A stretch of DNA of 64,000 nt from Dysosmobacter sp. Marseille-Q4140 (GCA_018228705.1 CP073694.1:682001-746000); one strand, 5' to 3'. Counted from the stretch's first letter, positions 24,389 through 33,645 are shown. The notes: a model not told the origin generated them from the sequence alone. Translations and numbers: made by a program.

Positions 24389-25396
24389 TTATTCGGAGAT
24401 GTCCCGGGTGGCATAGGCGTTCAATTCCATGCCCGCCGTGTGGCCCGCCAAGTACTCATAGTACCCCTGGGCGCCGATCATGGCGCCGTTGTCGCCGCAC
24501 AGCCGCAGGGGCGGCAGATACAGCTTGTACCCCGCTTTGGCGCAGGCCCGCTCCAAGTCTCCCCGGATCACGGAGTTTGCCGCTACGCCGCCAGCGGCGG
24601 CAATGATGGTACGGCCGCTCCGGCGGGCTGCTTCCATGGCCCGGGGCACCAGAGTGTCGCTGACAGCCTGGGCAAAATCCCGGGCCAGGGCCGCCCGGTC
24701 CAGTTCCTCCCCCACCTGCTGGGCGTGGTGGGCCAGGTTCACCACCGCCGTTTTCAGTCCGGAAAAACTCATGTCCAGCTCCGCCCCGTCCACATGGGCG
24801 TGGGGCAGATGGTACACGCCGCCCTGAGACTGCTTGGCCAGGGCATCCATGGGGGCGCCGCCGGGATAGGGCAGGCCCAGCACCCGGGCTGCCTTATCAA
24901 AGCACTCCCCCGCCGCGTCATCCCGGGTGGACCCCAGGATCTCCATATCCGTGTAATCCCGCACGTCCACGATCAGCGTGTTGCCGCCGGAGATGGCCAG
25001 AGCCAGGAAAGGCGGCTCCAGCTCCGGAAAGGCCAGATAGTTGGCGGCGATGTGGCCCCGGACATGGTGAACCGGGATCAGAGGTACCCCCAGGGCGCAG
25101 GCCACAGACTTGGCAAAGCTCAGTCCCACCAGCACGGCGCCGATGAGGCCCGGGGCGTAAGTGACGGCCACGGCGTCGATGTCCGAACGGGTGCAGCCCG
25201 CGTCCCGCAGGGCCTGCTCTGTCAGGGCGCAGATCGCCTCCACGTGCTTGCGGGATGCGATCTCGGGCACCACGCCGCCGTACAGCGCGTGCATATCTGC
25301 CTGGGAGGCAATGGCGTCAGAGAGGACCGTACGCCCATTTTCCACCACCGCCACGGCGGTCTCGTCGCAGGAGGACTCAAAAGCCAGGATCTTCAT
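24389..25396 (-). CDS. tsaD: tRNA N6-adenosine threonylcarbamoyltransferase
   Basis: 335 residues, the normal TsaD length. ASKHA-fold N-terminus MKILAFESSCDET, the VTYAPGLIGAVLVGLSFAKS core, and the iron-binding HHVRGHIAAN motif (His111 and His115). The C-terminal half has IIAAAGGVAANSVIR. With TsaB, TsaE and TsaC it makes t6A at position 37 of ANN-decoding tRNAs. It is the last gene of the polA-to-tsaD operon, and rimI sits two genes upstream, a common pairing. Confidence 0.96.
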   Translation of the reverse strand: MKILAFESSCDETAVAVVENGRTVLSDAIASQADMHALYGGVVPEIASRKHVEAICALTEQALRDAGCTRSDIDAVAVTYAPGLIGAVLVGLSFAKSVACALGVPLIPVHHVRGHIAANYLAFPELEPPFLALAISGGNTLIVDVRDYTDMEILGSTRDDAAGECFDKAARVLGLPYPGGAPMDALAKQSQGGVYHLPHAHVDGAELDMSFSGLKTAVVNLAHHAQQVGEELDRAALARDFAQAVSDTLVPRAMEAARRSGRTIIAAAGGVAANSVIRGDLERACAKAGYKLYLPPLRLCGDNGAMIGAQGYYEYLAGHTAGMELNAYATRDISE

Positions 25397-25411
25397 GGTT
25401 TCGTCATCTCC

Positions 25412-26005
25412 TCATTCGTTCCATGCCACTTTATCCAGCGGCGCTGCATCAGGCTGCCGGGGAATGCGGACGTATTTCGCATATTTCTCCGGGGAGAACC
25501 TGCGCAGATAAATCGTTCTGTGCGCCTCCATAAGCTGCTGATCAGGCAGCGGCTCCGCCGACCAGTACAGAGTTTTGTACGGCACGCCGAACATCTCCGT
25601 ATCATATCCGGCAATCCGGGCGCCATTGCGGTCGTAAAAGCCAAGGCGCCGTTCCGCCATAGCCGGGTCCGGCGCAAAACGAGGTTCCTCGCTCTCTCCG
25701 AGGATCACGGTTCCCCGCTCCTTCTCCTGCATTTTCTCCAGAATCAGTGCGCCGGTCCCTCCGTTGCGGTAAGCAGGGCTCACGCACAGATAGTCCAGCA
25801 ACGCCCAGCCGGGCTCCCCCAGCCACAAAAAGCACTCTCCGATGATCTTGTCCCCGTCAAACAGACACCAGGGGCGATAGACCCCATCATCCAGCATCCG
25901 GCGGATAATGTGCAGCGGCTTCAGCTCCGCCGCAGGAAAGGAAACCCGAAGGTCCCGCTCATACAACATCTCCAGCTGCTCCAGATTCGGCAGTCTCAGT
26001 TCCAT
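25412..26005 (-). CDS. GNAT family N-acetyltransferase
   Basis: 197 residues from the ATG at 26003-26005, which has AAGGAG 6 nt upstream; a start two codons earlier is possible. The GNAT core shows as GECFLWLGEPGWALLDYLCV (beta 4) and SPAYRNGGTGALILEKMQ (acetyl-CoA loop, RNGGTG). A longer C-terminal part contains FYDRNGARIAGYDTEMFGVP. Substrate unknown. The gene begins inside the last 47 bp of rimI, so translation is coupled. Confidence 0.8.
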   Translation of the reverse strand: MELRLPNLEQLEMLYERDLRVSFPAAELKPLHIIRRMLDDGVYRPWCLFDGDKIIGECFLWLGEPGWALLDYLCVSPAYRNGGTGALILEKMQEKERGTVILGESEEPRFAPDPAMAERRLGFYDRNGARIAGYDTEMFGVPYKTLYWSAEPLPDQQLMEAHRTIYLRRFSPEKYAKYVRIPRQPDAAPLDKVAWNE

Positions 26006-26462
26006 AGTCAAACTCCTTCGTCATGATGATGGCATCCTCCCGGGGATGCTCGTAGTAGTTCTTCCGCCGGCCCACGGACCGGAAGCCCAGCTCCCCGTAC
26101 AGGGCGATGGCCCCGTAGTTGGAGGCGCGGACCTCCAGGGTCAAAAAGGCCAGGCGGTTGCCCCGGGCAAAGTTCAAAAACACATCCAGCAGCTGGTGTG
26201 CCACGCCCTGGCGGCGGTACTCCGGCCGTACGGCGATGTTGGTGATGGTGCCCTCGTCCAGCACCACCTGGAGCCCGGCATACCCGGCCACCCGGCCCGC
26301 ATCATCCAGGGCCACCAGAAAGGCGGACAGGGCGTTGTCCAGCTCCTCTGCCAGCATGTTCCGGGACCAGGGGTCCGGGAAGCAGATCCGCTCCAGCTCC
26401 GCGATCTCATCCAGGTGGTCCGCCGTCATGGGCACCACCCGCACGTGCATTGCTTGTCTCAT
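25959..26462 (-). CDS. rimI: Ribosomal-protein-alanine acetyltransferase RimI
   Basis: 167 residues from the ATG at 26460-26462 (MRQAMHVRVVPMTADHL). GNAT motifs: ITNIAVRPEYRRQGVAHQLL (acetyl-CoA binding R-x2-G-V-A), FLTLEVRASNYGAIALYGEL, FRSVGRRKNYYEHPREDAII. RimI acetylates the N-terminus of S18 in enterobacteria and typically sits beside tsa genes in Firmicutes. Its start overlaps the EamA stop (ATGA). Confidence 0.9.
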   Translation of the reverse strand: MRQAMHVRVVPMTADHLDEIAELERICFPDPWSRNMLAEELDNALSAFLVALDDAGRVAGYAGLQVVLDEGTITNIAVRPEYRRQGVAHQLLDVFLNFARGNRLAFLTLEVRASNYGAIALYGELGFRSVGRRKNYYEHPREDAIIMTKEFDYGTETAESGAAGDVV

Positions 26463-27331
26463 TGTTGATTCCTTTCCGCCTCCGGCGACGCCGAGGCACG
26501 GATGTACAGGGCGATGCCGCCCACGACGGCGGCGCCGCACAGAAGGGTGGCCCCGCCGGGGCGCTCGCCGAAGATCAGCAGGCCCCACACCGCCGCCAGC
26601 ACCGGCTCTAGCAGCTTGGCGGTGGAGATAAAGGCCGCGGGCAGGTACTTGAGCCCCCAGCTGAACACGTTGTGGCCCAGCAGGGTGCAGCACACCGCCA
26701 TGCCCAGGGCCGTCAGGAAGTTGACGCCGCCGTGACCCGTCACCGGCGTGCCGCTCATAAGAGCCGCCGCCAGCAGCGAGGCCGACGCGGACAGATACAC
26801 CAGGAAGGTGTACACCTCCGTGGACAGTCTCCGGCGGCAGACCGCGCCGATCATGGTGTAGACCGCCACCGCGGCCGCGCCGGACAGGGCGATCAGGTCC
26901 CCCGTCAGGGCGCCGCCTCCGGCGCTGTCCCCCATGGCCACCACGGCCGCACCGCAGAAGGCCAGTGCCACGGCGGCCCAGGCCTTTCCCGGCAGCCGCT
27001 GGCCCAGCACCGCCGCGGAGGCCAGGGCCACGAACAGCGCCTCCGTATCCACCAGCACCACCGCCGCGGCGATGGAGGTCCGCTCCAGAGCCGCGAAGTA
27101 GGCGGTGAAATGGAGACCCAGAAACACTCCGCTGACCAGGCACAGCGCCACGTCCCGGCGGGTCAGGGCCGCCAGCTCCCGCCGCCGGACCAGGACCGGA
27201 ACGGCCATGATGGCGGCGGAGAGGGCCATGCGGCACAGCGCCAGCACCAGGGCCGGGGCCGTGGACCAGCGGGTGAACACGGCGGAGAGGGACGCCCCCG
27301 CCACACCCAGTAAAATCACCAGCTTTTTCAT
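26459..27331 (-). CDS. EamA/DMT family transporter
   Basis: 290 residues with ten predicted membrane helices in two repeated halves (GASLSAVFTRWSTAPALVLA, LHFTAYFAALERTSIAAAVV, LIALSGAAAVAVYTMIGAVC, AVVGGIALYIRAS). This is the drug/metabolite-transporter pattern. Substrate unknown; relatives export amino acids or metabolites. It overlaps its neighbours by ATGA on both sides. Confidence 0.85.
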   Translation of the reverse strand: MKKLVILLGVAGASLSAVFTRWSTAPALVLALCRMALSAAIMAVPVLVRRRELAALTRRDVALCLVSGVFLGLHFTAYFAALERTSIAAAVVLVDTEALFVALASAAVLGQRLPGKAWAAVALAFCGAAVVAMGDSAGGGALTGDLIALSGAAAVAVYTMIGAVCRRRLSTEVYTFLVYLSASASLLAAALMSGTPVTGHGGVNFLTALGMAVCCTLLGHNVFSWGLKYLPAAFISTAKLLEPVLAAVWGLLIFGERPGGATLLCGAAVVGGIALYIRASASPEAERNQQ

Positions 27332-27828
27332 CCCGCCGCCTCCAGGATCGCGGAGGCGGTCTCCTCCGACGTCAGGGCAGTGGTGTCCAGCAGCCGGACG
27401 CCCAGGGCGCCGTACAGCGGCAGGTAGGCGAGGCTCCGCTCCAAAGCGTCCGGGGCACGCAGTCCGGCAGCCATGTCCCTCTCCACCCGGGCCGTCAGGG
27501 CCTCCGGGGAACAGGTCAGCGCGGTCTTTACCACGGCGCAGCCGCCCGTGTCCAGCCGGGACAGCAGCTCCTCCCAGATCTCCCGCCGGTGCAATACCCA
27601 GCAGAAGAGCACATGGTCATAGGCGGAGCAGCGGAGGAAGTTGTTCAGTACATGGGCGATGTTGTCCAGCACCATGGCCTTCGTCTCCTCCGTCACCTGG
27701 AAGGGATGGGCGTCCCAGCACCAGTCCCCGTCCAGGAACACGCTGCGCTCCAGCCTCTTTTGTAAACACCGGCAGGCGGCCGTCTTGCCCACACCCATGG
27801 GCCCGCCGATGAGATACAGACGCTTCAT
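27328..27828 (-). CDS. P-loop kinase-like protein
   Basis: 166 residues from the ATG at 27826-27828. MKRLYLIGGPMGVGKTAACR is a P-loop (GGPMGVGKT). FLDGDWCWDAHPF and a C-terminal lid-like segment (SPEALTARVERDMAAGLR) follow, as in small nucleoside/shikimate-type kinases and AAA_18-like proteins. Substrate cannot be assigned. It overlaps the polA stop by ATGA and is overlapped in turn by EamA. Confidence 0.75.
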   Translation of the reverse strand: MKRLYLIGGPMGVGKTAACRCLQKRLERSVFLDGDWCWDAHPFQVTEETKAMVLDNIAHVLNNFLRCSAYDHVLFCWVLHRREIWEELLSRLDTGGCAVVKTALTCSPEALTARVERDMAAGLRAPDALERSLAYLPLYGALGVRLLDTTALTSEETASAILEAAG

Positions 27829-30479
27829 CCCTTGGCCTCCAGCCAGTTGCGGCCCCAGTGGGCCTCCGCCGTCAGGGGCACGGAGAGGGAAACCACCCGC
27901 TCCATCTCCTCCTCCACGGCACGGGCCACAGCCTCCGCCTCGGCCTCGGGGCACTCCACGATCAGCTCGTCGTGGACCTGGAGCACCAGCCGGGCGGCGG
28001 GGTGCTCCGCCTTCAGCCGCTTCCACACGGCGATCATGGCCAGCTTCATGATGTCCGCCGCCGTGCCCTGGATGGGCATGTTCAGCGCCACCCGCTCGCC
28101 GAAGGAGCGGAGATTGAAGTTGGAGGATTTCAGCTCCGGCAGCTCCCGCCGCCGGTGGAAGATGGTCTCCACATAGCCGGTCTCCTTGGCCTTTTCCACC
28201 ACGGCGTCCATGTACCGGCGCACGCCGGGGAAGGTGGCGAAGTACGCCTCCATATAGTCCTTGGCCTCGGCCACGGTGACGCCGATGTCCTGGCTCAGGG
28301 AGAATGCGGAGATGCCGTAGACGATGCCGAAGTTCACCGCCTTTGCCCGGCGGCGCATCTCTGCGGTCACGTCGGCCGGGTCCACGTGGAACACCTTGGC
28401 CGCCGTCTCGGCGTGGAAATCCCCGCCGGAGAGGAAGGCGGAGCGCATGGCCTCGTCGCCGGAGATGTGGGCCAGGAGCCGCAGCTCGATCTGGGAGTAG
28501 TCCGCGTCCACCAGGACACAGCCCTCGGCGGGAATGAACATCCTCCGGATCTCGCTGCCCAGGTCCGTCCGGGTGGGGATGTTCTGGAGGTTGGGCTCCG
28601 TGGAACTGAGGCGCCCGGTGGCCGTCACCGTCATCTGGAAGGAGGTGCGGATCCGGCCGTCGCTATCCAGCGCTTTCAGAAGGCCGTCGGCGTAGGTGGA
28701 TTTCAGCTTGGCGAACTGCCGGTACTCCAGCACCGCCCCCACGATAGGGGCCTCGTAGCGGAGCTTTTCCAGCACATCGGCGTTGGTGGACCAGCCGGTC
28801 TTGGTCTTTTTCCCGTGGGGCAGGCCCAGCTTGCCGAAGAGGATCTGGCCCAGCTGCTTGGGGGAGTTGATGTTGAATTCCTCACCGGCCATGTCGTAGA
28901 CGGCCTTCTCCTGGGCGGCGATGCGGGCGGAGAGCATCTCCCCGAAGGCCACCAGAGCCCCCTTGTCCACCCGGCAGCCGGTCCGCTCCATCTCCGCCAG
29001 TACCCGGCACAGCGGCAGCTCCGCCGTCTCAAACAGCTCCCAGAGCCCCTTCTCCCGGAGCCTGGGCGCCAACGCCTGGTACAGGCCGTCCACGGCGGCG
29101 GCGTAGCTGTCGAAGCTGGCCTCCGCGGCGGCCGCGTCCCCCAGCAGGGAGAAGGCGTCCTTGTCCAGGTACGCCGGCTTAGGCAGCTCCGCGTTGAAAT
29201 AGGCCACGTACAGCCGCTGGAGATCGTAGCTGCCCGCCGTGGCGTCCAGCAGATAGGCCGCCAGGGCCGTGTCGAACACGAAGCCCTCAGCGGGAAGTCC
29301 GTTTTCCAGCAGCAGGCCCATCAGGTCCTTCACATTGTGGGAAACTTTCCTGATATCAGCGGAGAATAGGGCGCCCAGCAGGGCGTTCCAGTCCCCCTGG
29401 TACTTGTCAAAGAACAGCTCCGCCGTCACGGCGCTGTCCGCCCCGGTCCCGCAGACCACCGACACGCCGGTCAGGTCCGGCAGGGCCAGCAGCGACACAT
29501 GGTCCGCCTGCCGCCAGAGGTCCAGCAGTTTTTCCGCCTGTCCGGGCTCCGCCACCTGCTCCACGGTCACGGTGAAGTCCGCGGGCGCCTGCGCCGCTTC
29601 CGGCGCCGCCTCCGCCGTCAGGCCCAGCTTTTCGATGAGCTTGGTGAACTCCAGCCGCAAAAACAGTGGGTACGCCTCCGGCCCGGGAGCGCGGACCAGG
29701 TTGTCCTGGGGGCGGAAGTCCAGCGGCGCATCGGTGACGATGGTAGCCAACCAGTAGGAGTGCCGGGCGGCCTCCTCCCCCGCCGCCAGCTTCTTGATCG
29801 CGGCGGGCTTGGCCTCCACATCCGGCATGGCGGCATACAGCGCGTCGATGCTGACATACTTCTGGATGAGATCCATGGCGGTCTTTTCCCCCACGCCGGG
29901 GACGCCGGGGATGTTGTCGGAGCTGTCCCCCATGAGGGCCTTGAGGTCGATCATGTGGATGGGATCGAAGCCATATTGCTCCCGGAAGGTCTCGGGGGTC
30001 ATGTCCTTGGTGGTGGTCTGCCCCATGCGGGTGGAGACCAGCTTCACCTTGGTGTGATCGGTGATGAGCTGGAGGCTGTCCTTGTCGCCGGTGACCACCA
30101 CGCAGTCCCAGCCGTCCGCCTCGCACCTGCGGGAGATGGTTCCGATCAGGTCGTCGGCCTCCCAGCCCGCCAGCTCGTAGCGGGGGATGTTCAGCGCGTC
30201 CAGGGCCTCCTTCAAAACCGGCACCTGGACCCGCAGCTCCTCGGGCATGGGCTTGCGGGTGGCCTTGTAGGCGGCGTCCGCCGTGTGGCGGAAGGTGGGG
30301 GCGTGGACATCGAAGGTGACACACACTGCGTCGGGCTGCTCCTCCTCCCGCAGCCGCAGCAGCGTGGTGAAAAAGCCGAACACGGCGTGGGTGTACAGCC
30401 CGTCCCGGGTGGTGAGCGGCCGGATGCCGTAGTAGGCCCGGTTCAGGATGCTGTTGCCGTCGATGACCATGAGCTTCAT
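27825..30479 (-). CDS. polA: DNA polymerase I, proofreading residues apparently lost
   Basis: 884 residues from the ATG at 30477-30479 (MKLMVIDGNSILNRAYYGIR). The 5' nuclease domain (residues about 1-290) has the acidic sites and GVPGVGEKTAMDLI. The polymerase domain is complete: DYSQIELRLLAHISGD, RRAKAVNFGIVYGISAFSLS, QVHDELIVECP. Between them, where a proofreading DxE would stand, the sequence reads HVSLLALPDLTG with no acidic pair, though FDTALAAYLLD is retained. The 3'-5' exonuclease is therefore probably inactive, as in many Firmicute Pol I. First gene of the operon ending in tsaD. Confidence 0.95.
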   Translation of the reverse strand: MKLMVIDGNSILNRAYYGIRPLTTRDGLYTHAVFGFFTTLLRLREEEQPDAVCVTFDVHAPTFRHTADAAYKATRKPMPEELRVQVPVLKEALDALNIPRYELAGWEADDLIGTISRRCEADGWDCVVVTGDKDSLQLITDHTKVKLVSTRMGQTTTKDMTPETFREQYGFDPIHMIDLKALMGDSSDNIPGVPGVGEKTAMDLIQKYVSIDALYAAMPDVEAKPAAIKKLAAGEEAARHSYWLATIVTDAPLDFRPQDNLVRAPGPEAYPLFLRLEFTKLIEKLGLTAEAAPEAAQAPADFTVTVEQVAEPGQAEKLLDLWRQADHVSLLALPDLTGVSVVCGTGADSAVTAELFFDKYQGDWNALLGALFSADIRKVSHNVKDLMGLLLENGLPAEGFVFDTALAAYLLDATAGSYDLQRLYVAYFNAELPKPAYLDKDAFSLLGDAAAAEASFDSYAAAVDGLYQALAPRLREKGLWELFETAELPLCRVLAEMERTGCRVDKGALVAFGEMLSARIAAQEKAVYDMAGEEFNINSPKQLGQILFGKLGLPHGKKTKTGWSTNADVLEKLRYEAPIVGAVLEYRQFAKLKSTYADGLLKALDSDGRIRTSFQMTVTATGRLSSTEPNLQNIPTRTDLGSEIRRMFIPAEGCVLVDADYSQIELRLLAHISGDEAMRSAFLSGGDFHAETAAKVFHVDPADVTAEMRRRAKAVNFGIVYGISAFSLSQDIGVTVAEAKDYMEAYFATFPGVRRYMDAVVEKAKETGYVETIFHRRRELPELKSSNFNLRSFGERVALNMPIQGTAADIMKLAMIAVWKRLKAEHPAARLVLQVHDELIVECPEAEAEAVARAVEEEMERVVSLSVPLTAEAHWGRNWLEAKG

Positions 30480-30608
30480 ATGTGCGCCTCCCCATTGGAA
30501 TTTCACAGATATTATAGTATACCCCATCCGGCGCCCCAGCGCAAGGCATTGCGGCACGCTTCCGGACATGGTACAATGCCGGAGAACAGAACGTGTGGAG
30601 GGTTAATC

Positions 30609-31133
30609 ATGGGCAGTGTGATCCTGTACGGCAGCCAGTACGGCTCTGCCAGACGATACGCGGAGGCGTTTTCCCGCATGACAGGTTTCCCCGCGGCTAG
30701 CTTCGGGGACGGTGCGGACCTGTCCGCCTGCGAGCGAGTCATTTACTTCGGCGGGTTGTACGCAGGCGGGGTCAAGGGCCTGCGGCAGACCGCCGCGGCG
30801 CTGCCGCCGGACACCGCCATGGTCATCGTCACCGTGGGCCTGGCCGACGTGTCGGACCCGGAGAACATCCGCTCCATCCGGCGCTCGCTCCGCCGCCAGG
30901 TGCCGCAGCGCGTCTGGGACCGCGCCATCCTGTTCCACCTGCGGGGCGGCATCGATTACAGCCGCCTGAGCCTCCGGCACCGGGCCATGATGGCCATGCT
31001 GTACCGGCAGGTCAGCCGCCTTCCTGCGGAAAAGCAGACCGCCGAGACCCGGGGGATCCTGGAGACCTACGGAAAGGCGGTAGACTTTTTCGACAGCGGC
31101 GCCCTGCTGCCCATTCTGGAGGCCGTCCGCTGA
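30609..31133 (+). CDS. Flavodoxin-domain protein
   Basis: 174 residues from the ATG at 30609, with GGAGGG upstream. SVILYGSQYGSARRYAEAFS is the FMN phosphate-binding loop of the flavodoxin/protoporphyrinogen-oxidase (HemG-like) family. VIYFGGLYAGGVKGLRQTAA and VGLADVSDPENIRSIRRSL follow. The length and C-terminal helix (FHLRGGIDYSRLSLRHRAMM) resemble stand-alone HemG-like flavodoxins. An electron-transfer role is inferred. Transcribed divergently from polA. Confidence 0.8.
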   Translation: MGSVILYGSQYGSARRYAEAFSRMTGFPAASFGDGADLSACERVIYFGGLYAGGVKGLRQTAAALPPDTAMVIVTVGLADVSDPENIRSIRRSLRRQVPQRVWDRAILFHLRGGIDYSRLSLRHRAMMAMLYRQVSRLPAEKQTAETRGILETYGKAVDFFDSGALLPILEAVR

Positions 31134-31220
31134 CCGCCGGGCCCCGTCTTGACGAACGGCGGATTTCTGGTACACTGTATCCAGCACGGCCCGCCCGTCG
31201 GGCCCCGCAAAGGAGAGACC

Positions 31221-31607
31221 ATGAAACACCACAATACCATTCTCAAAGCCGCCCGGGCTCTGGAGCTGGCGGTGGCGGCCGTCATCCTGGCGGTGATCGT
31301 CTGCGGCGGCGCGCTGCTGCTGTGGAACACCGGCAAGGCCCTGCTGACCGAACCCGCGTCCTTCAGCCTGGGGAATTTCTTCTCCAGCGCTCTGCTGCTG
31401 GTGATGGGGCTGGAGTTCGTCAAGATGCTGGCGCTGCACTCCGCCGCAGCCGTCATCGACGTGCTGCTGTTCACCATCGTCCGGCAGATGATCATCAGCC
31501 ACAGCGGCGCGTTGGATACGCTGCTGGGCGTGGCTGCCGTGGCGGCCATCTTCGCTGTGAAGAAGTTCCTCCGGACCCCGGAGGGTGAGGAACACCCGGA
31601 ATGCTGA
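31221..31607 (+). CDS. PsiE-like four-helix membrane protein
   Basis: 128 residues from the ATG at 31221 with AGGAGAG upstream. Four membrane helices (LELAVAAVILAVIVCGGALL, FFSSALLLVMGLEFVKMLAL, AAVIDVLLFTIVRQMIISH, LLGVAAVAAIFAVKKFL). The pattern LVMGLEFVKML..IVRQMIIS resembles the phosphate-starvation-inducible PsiE family. Function unknown. Confidence 0.65.
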   Translation: MKHHNTILKAARALELAVAAVILAVIVCGGALLLWNTGKALLTEPASFSLGNFFSSALLLVMGLEFVKMLALHSAAAVIDVLLFTIVRQMIISHSGALDTLLGVAAVAAIFAVKKFLRTPEGEEHPEC

Positions 31608-31608
31608 A

Positions 31609-31655
31609 AAAGATGAGAGATACCCGACATTTGGGCATCTCTCGTCTTTTTTCCT
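31609..31655 (+). terminator. Rho-independent terminator (convergent)
   Basis: aaaaagatGAGAGATaCCC..GGGcATCTCTCgtctttttt forms a hairpin with T tracts on both strands between the convergent PsiE-like and PAP2 genes. Confidence 0.75.
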
Positions 31656-32198
31656 TTATGTCCTGGCCAGCTTCCTCCGGGCCGCTGCCGTGATCCGGGC
31701 GCCGGCCCAGCCCAGCACCGCGCCCAACAGCGCGCCGCCCAGCACATCGGTGGGCCAGTGGACGTAGAGGTAGAGCCGGGACAGGGCGATCACTACCGCC
31801 AGGGCCAGGGCCGCCCACCGCAGCCACCTGGGCACGCCGCCCGCCAGCCACAGGGCCGTCACCGCCGTGAAGGAGGCCGCGGTGTGACCCGAAGGGAAGG
31901 AGGCGTCCCCCGGCGGCGGGACCAGCAGGTCCACGGCGGTATTCACCGCGCAGGGCCGAACGCGGCCCACCAAGGGCTTTAAAAAGCCGTTGCACACCGC
32001 CAGGTCCAGCACCAGAGCCAATGCCACGCAGGCCCCCGCCCAGCGGTATTTTTTTGTCAGCAGCAGCACCGCCGCCAGCAAAATCCAGATCTCCCCGTGG
32101 TCGCTGAGCCGGGTGATCGCGGGCAGCACTGCGTCCAGAAAGCCGCATCGCAGCGTCTGCTGGATCCAGTCCAGAATGGCAAGCTCCACCGCCTGCAT
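31656..32198 (-). CDS. PAP2 family phosphatase
   Basis: 180 residues from the ATG at 32196-32198. All three PAP2 motifs are present: KPLVGRVRPC, FPSGHTAAS and SRLYLYVHWPTDVLGG, within six membrane helices. Such enzymes dephosphorylate undecaprenyl diphosphate or phosphatidate on the outer face of the membrane. Which substrate applies cannot be told. Confidence 0.88.
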   Translation of the reverse strand: MQAVELAILDWIQQTLRCGFLDAVLPAITRLSDHGEIWILLAAVLLLTKKYRWAGACVALALVLDLAVCNGFLKPLVGRVRPCAVNTAVDLLVPPPGDASFPSGHTAASFTAVTALWLAGGVPRWLRWAALALAVVIALSRLYLYVHWPTDVLGGALLGAVLGWAGARITAAARRKLART

Positions 32199-32351
32199 AT
32201 CCTCTCTCCTTTCCCAATTCCCGGCGCAAGAAGGCCGGGCTGCGGTCAAAATCCGCGCAGATTGCGGTTATTATAGCACAGCCCCACCGGCACGCATAGG
32301 GAAATTTCGCCGCAGAATATACAAATTTTGCATCTTTGCCGGCAATGGCAG

Positions 32352-32380
32352 TTGACACCGCCTCCGGAACATGATAGGAT
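32352..32380 (+). promoter_or_regulatory. Sigma-70 promoter of the lysine-riboswitch operon
   Basis: TTGACA (32352-32357), a 17-bp spacer and TAGGAT (32375-32380), about 20 nt before the riboswitch. Confidence 0.7.
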
Positions 32381-32398
32381 ACCCTCAAAATTGGATCG

Positions 32399-32563
32399 CT
32401 GAGATAGAGGCGCGAGGTCCATCAGTACCCCACGGCAAGGCCAGGCAGCCGCCGCAGGGAAAAGGGGACATCGCCGAAGTGCTTCGGACCTGCCTGGGTC
32501 CGGGGTGCTGGGCCGTCGGGAAAGACCCGCCGGACTGTCACAAACCTTTGTGAAGCGCTATCA
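32399..32563 (+). promoter_or_regulatory. Lysine riboswitch (L box)
   Basis: The core landmarks of the L box appear in order: gagaTAGAGGCGCGAgg at the 5' side of P1/P2, atcAGTAcc, GGGAAAaGGGGacatCGCCGAAG, a variable stem, GGactgTCAcaaacc, and tGTGAAGCGCTATC closing P1. The aptamer is followed by a terminator hairpin at 32604-32635. Lysine binding would end transcription early, so the downstream ABC importer should be on when lysine is scarce. Confidence 0.85.
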
Positions 32564-32603
32564 ATGGCTGTCGTCGGAATCACTGCGTCATTCCGCCTTC
32601 TCC

Positions 32604-32635
32604 ATGGACCGCTTGACAGAGCGGTCCATTTTTTC
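32604..32635 (+). terminator. Riboswitch expression-platform terminator
   Basis: ATGGACCGCT..AGCGGTCCAT hairpin followed by TTTTT, between the lysine aptamer and the first transporter gene. Confidence 0.85.
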
Positions 32636-32714
32636 GTCCCCTCCCCCACGGCGGCAGCGGAGGAGACGGCGCGTCCCGCCGCCGCAAAATCCGGAAATTG
32701 GAAAGGTGATTGAA

Positions 32715-33632
32715 ATGAAGAAGTTTTTGACCCTGCTCATGGCCCTGGCCATGACCCTGTCCCTGGCCGCCTGCGGCGGCAGCGGCGACACTGCCGCTGA
32801 GGACACCACCGCTGACGCCGAGACTGAAACCAGTTCTGAGACCGGCACCGAGACCGGTGAGATCGCCTCCGGCGTGGAGGACGGCGTGCTGACCATCGCC
32901 ATGGAGTGCGCCTACGCCCCCTACAACTGGACCCAGAGCGACGACTCCAACGGCGCCGTGCCCATCAAGGACTCCAGCGAGTTCGCCAACGGCTACGACG
33001 TGATGATGGCCAAGAAGATCTGCGAGGCCAACGGCTGGGAGCTGGAAGTGGTCCGCACCGACTGGGACTCTCTGGTGCCCGGCGTCCAGTCCGGCATCTA
33101 TGACGCCGTCATCGCCGGTCAGTCCATGACCGCCGACCGCATGGAGCAGGTGGACTTCGCCGGCCCCTACTACTACGCCTCCATCGTCTGCGTCACCAAG
33201 TCCGACAGCGCCTTTGCCGGCGCCCAGGGCATCAGCGATCTCTCCGGCGGCTCCTGCACCGCTCAGATCGCCACTATCTGGTACGACTCCATGCTGCCCC
33301 AGATCGAGGGCGCCCAGATCCAGCCCGCCGCCGAGACCGCTCCCGCCATGCTGATGGCCCTGGAGACCGGCACCGTGGACTTCATCTGCACCGACATGCC
33401 CACCGCCATGGGCGCCGTGGCCGCCTATCCCGACATGAAGATCCTGGACTTTACCGACTCTGACGACAACTTTGCCGCCGACGAGGGCGACATCAACATC
33501 GGTGTGTCCGTGATGAAGGGCAATACCGTCCTCAAGGACGCCATCGACAGCGTGCTCTCCACCATGACCGTGGATGACTTCAACGCCATGATGGACGAGG
33601 CCATCGCCATCCAGCCCCTGAGCGAGGGCTGA
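32715..33632 (+). CDS. Amino-acid ABC transporter substrate-binding lipoprotein (predicted lysine)
   Basis: 305 residues from the ATG at 32715, with AAAGGTGAT upstream. A signal peptide with lipobox LSLAAC (Cys20) is followed by an acidic Thr/Glu linker and a family-3 solute-binding fold (LTIAMECAYAPYNWTQ, VIAGQSMTADRMEQVDFAGP). The lysine riboswitch upstream strongly suggests lysine as the ligand. Works with the permease and ATPase downstream. A GC-rich hairpin follows, perhaps to protect this more abundant part of the mRNA. Confidence 0.9.
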   Translation: MKKFLTLLMALAMTLSLAACGGSGDTAAEDTTADAETETSSETGTETGEIASGVEDGVLTIAMECAYAPYNWTQSDDSNGAVPIKDSSEFANGYDVMMAKKICEANGWELEVVRTDWDSLVPGVQSGIYDAVIAGQSMTADRMEQVDFAGPYYYASIVCVTKSDSAFAGAQGISDLSGGSCTAQIATIWYDSMLPQIEGAQIQPAAETAPAMLMALETGTVDFICTDMPTAMGAVAAYPDMKILDFTDSDDNFAADEGDINIGVSVMKGNTVLKDAIDSVLSTMTVDDFNAMMDEAIAIQPLSEG

Positions 33633-33645
33633 GCCCAACGCTGAT

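Noticed and set aside
29499..30608. Long plus-strand extension upstream of the flavodoxin start
   Set aside because: It is antisense to polA; the flavodoxin has its own GGAGGG site and start at 30609.
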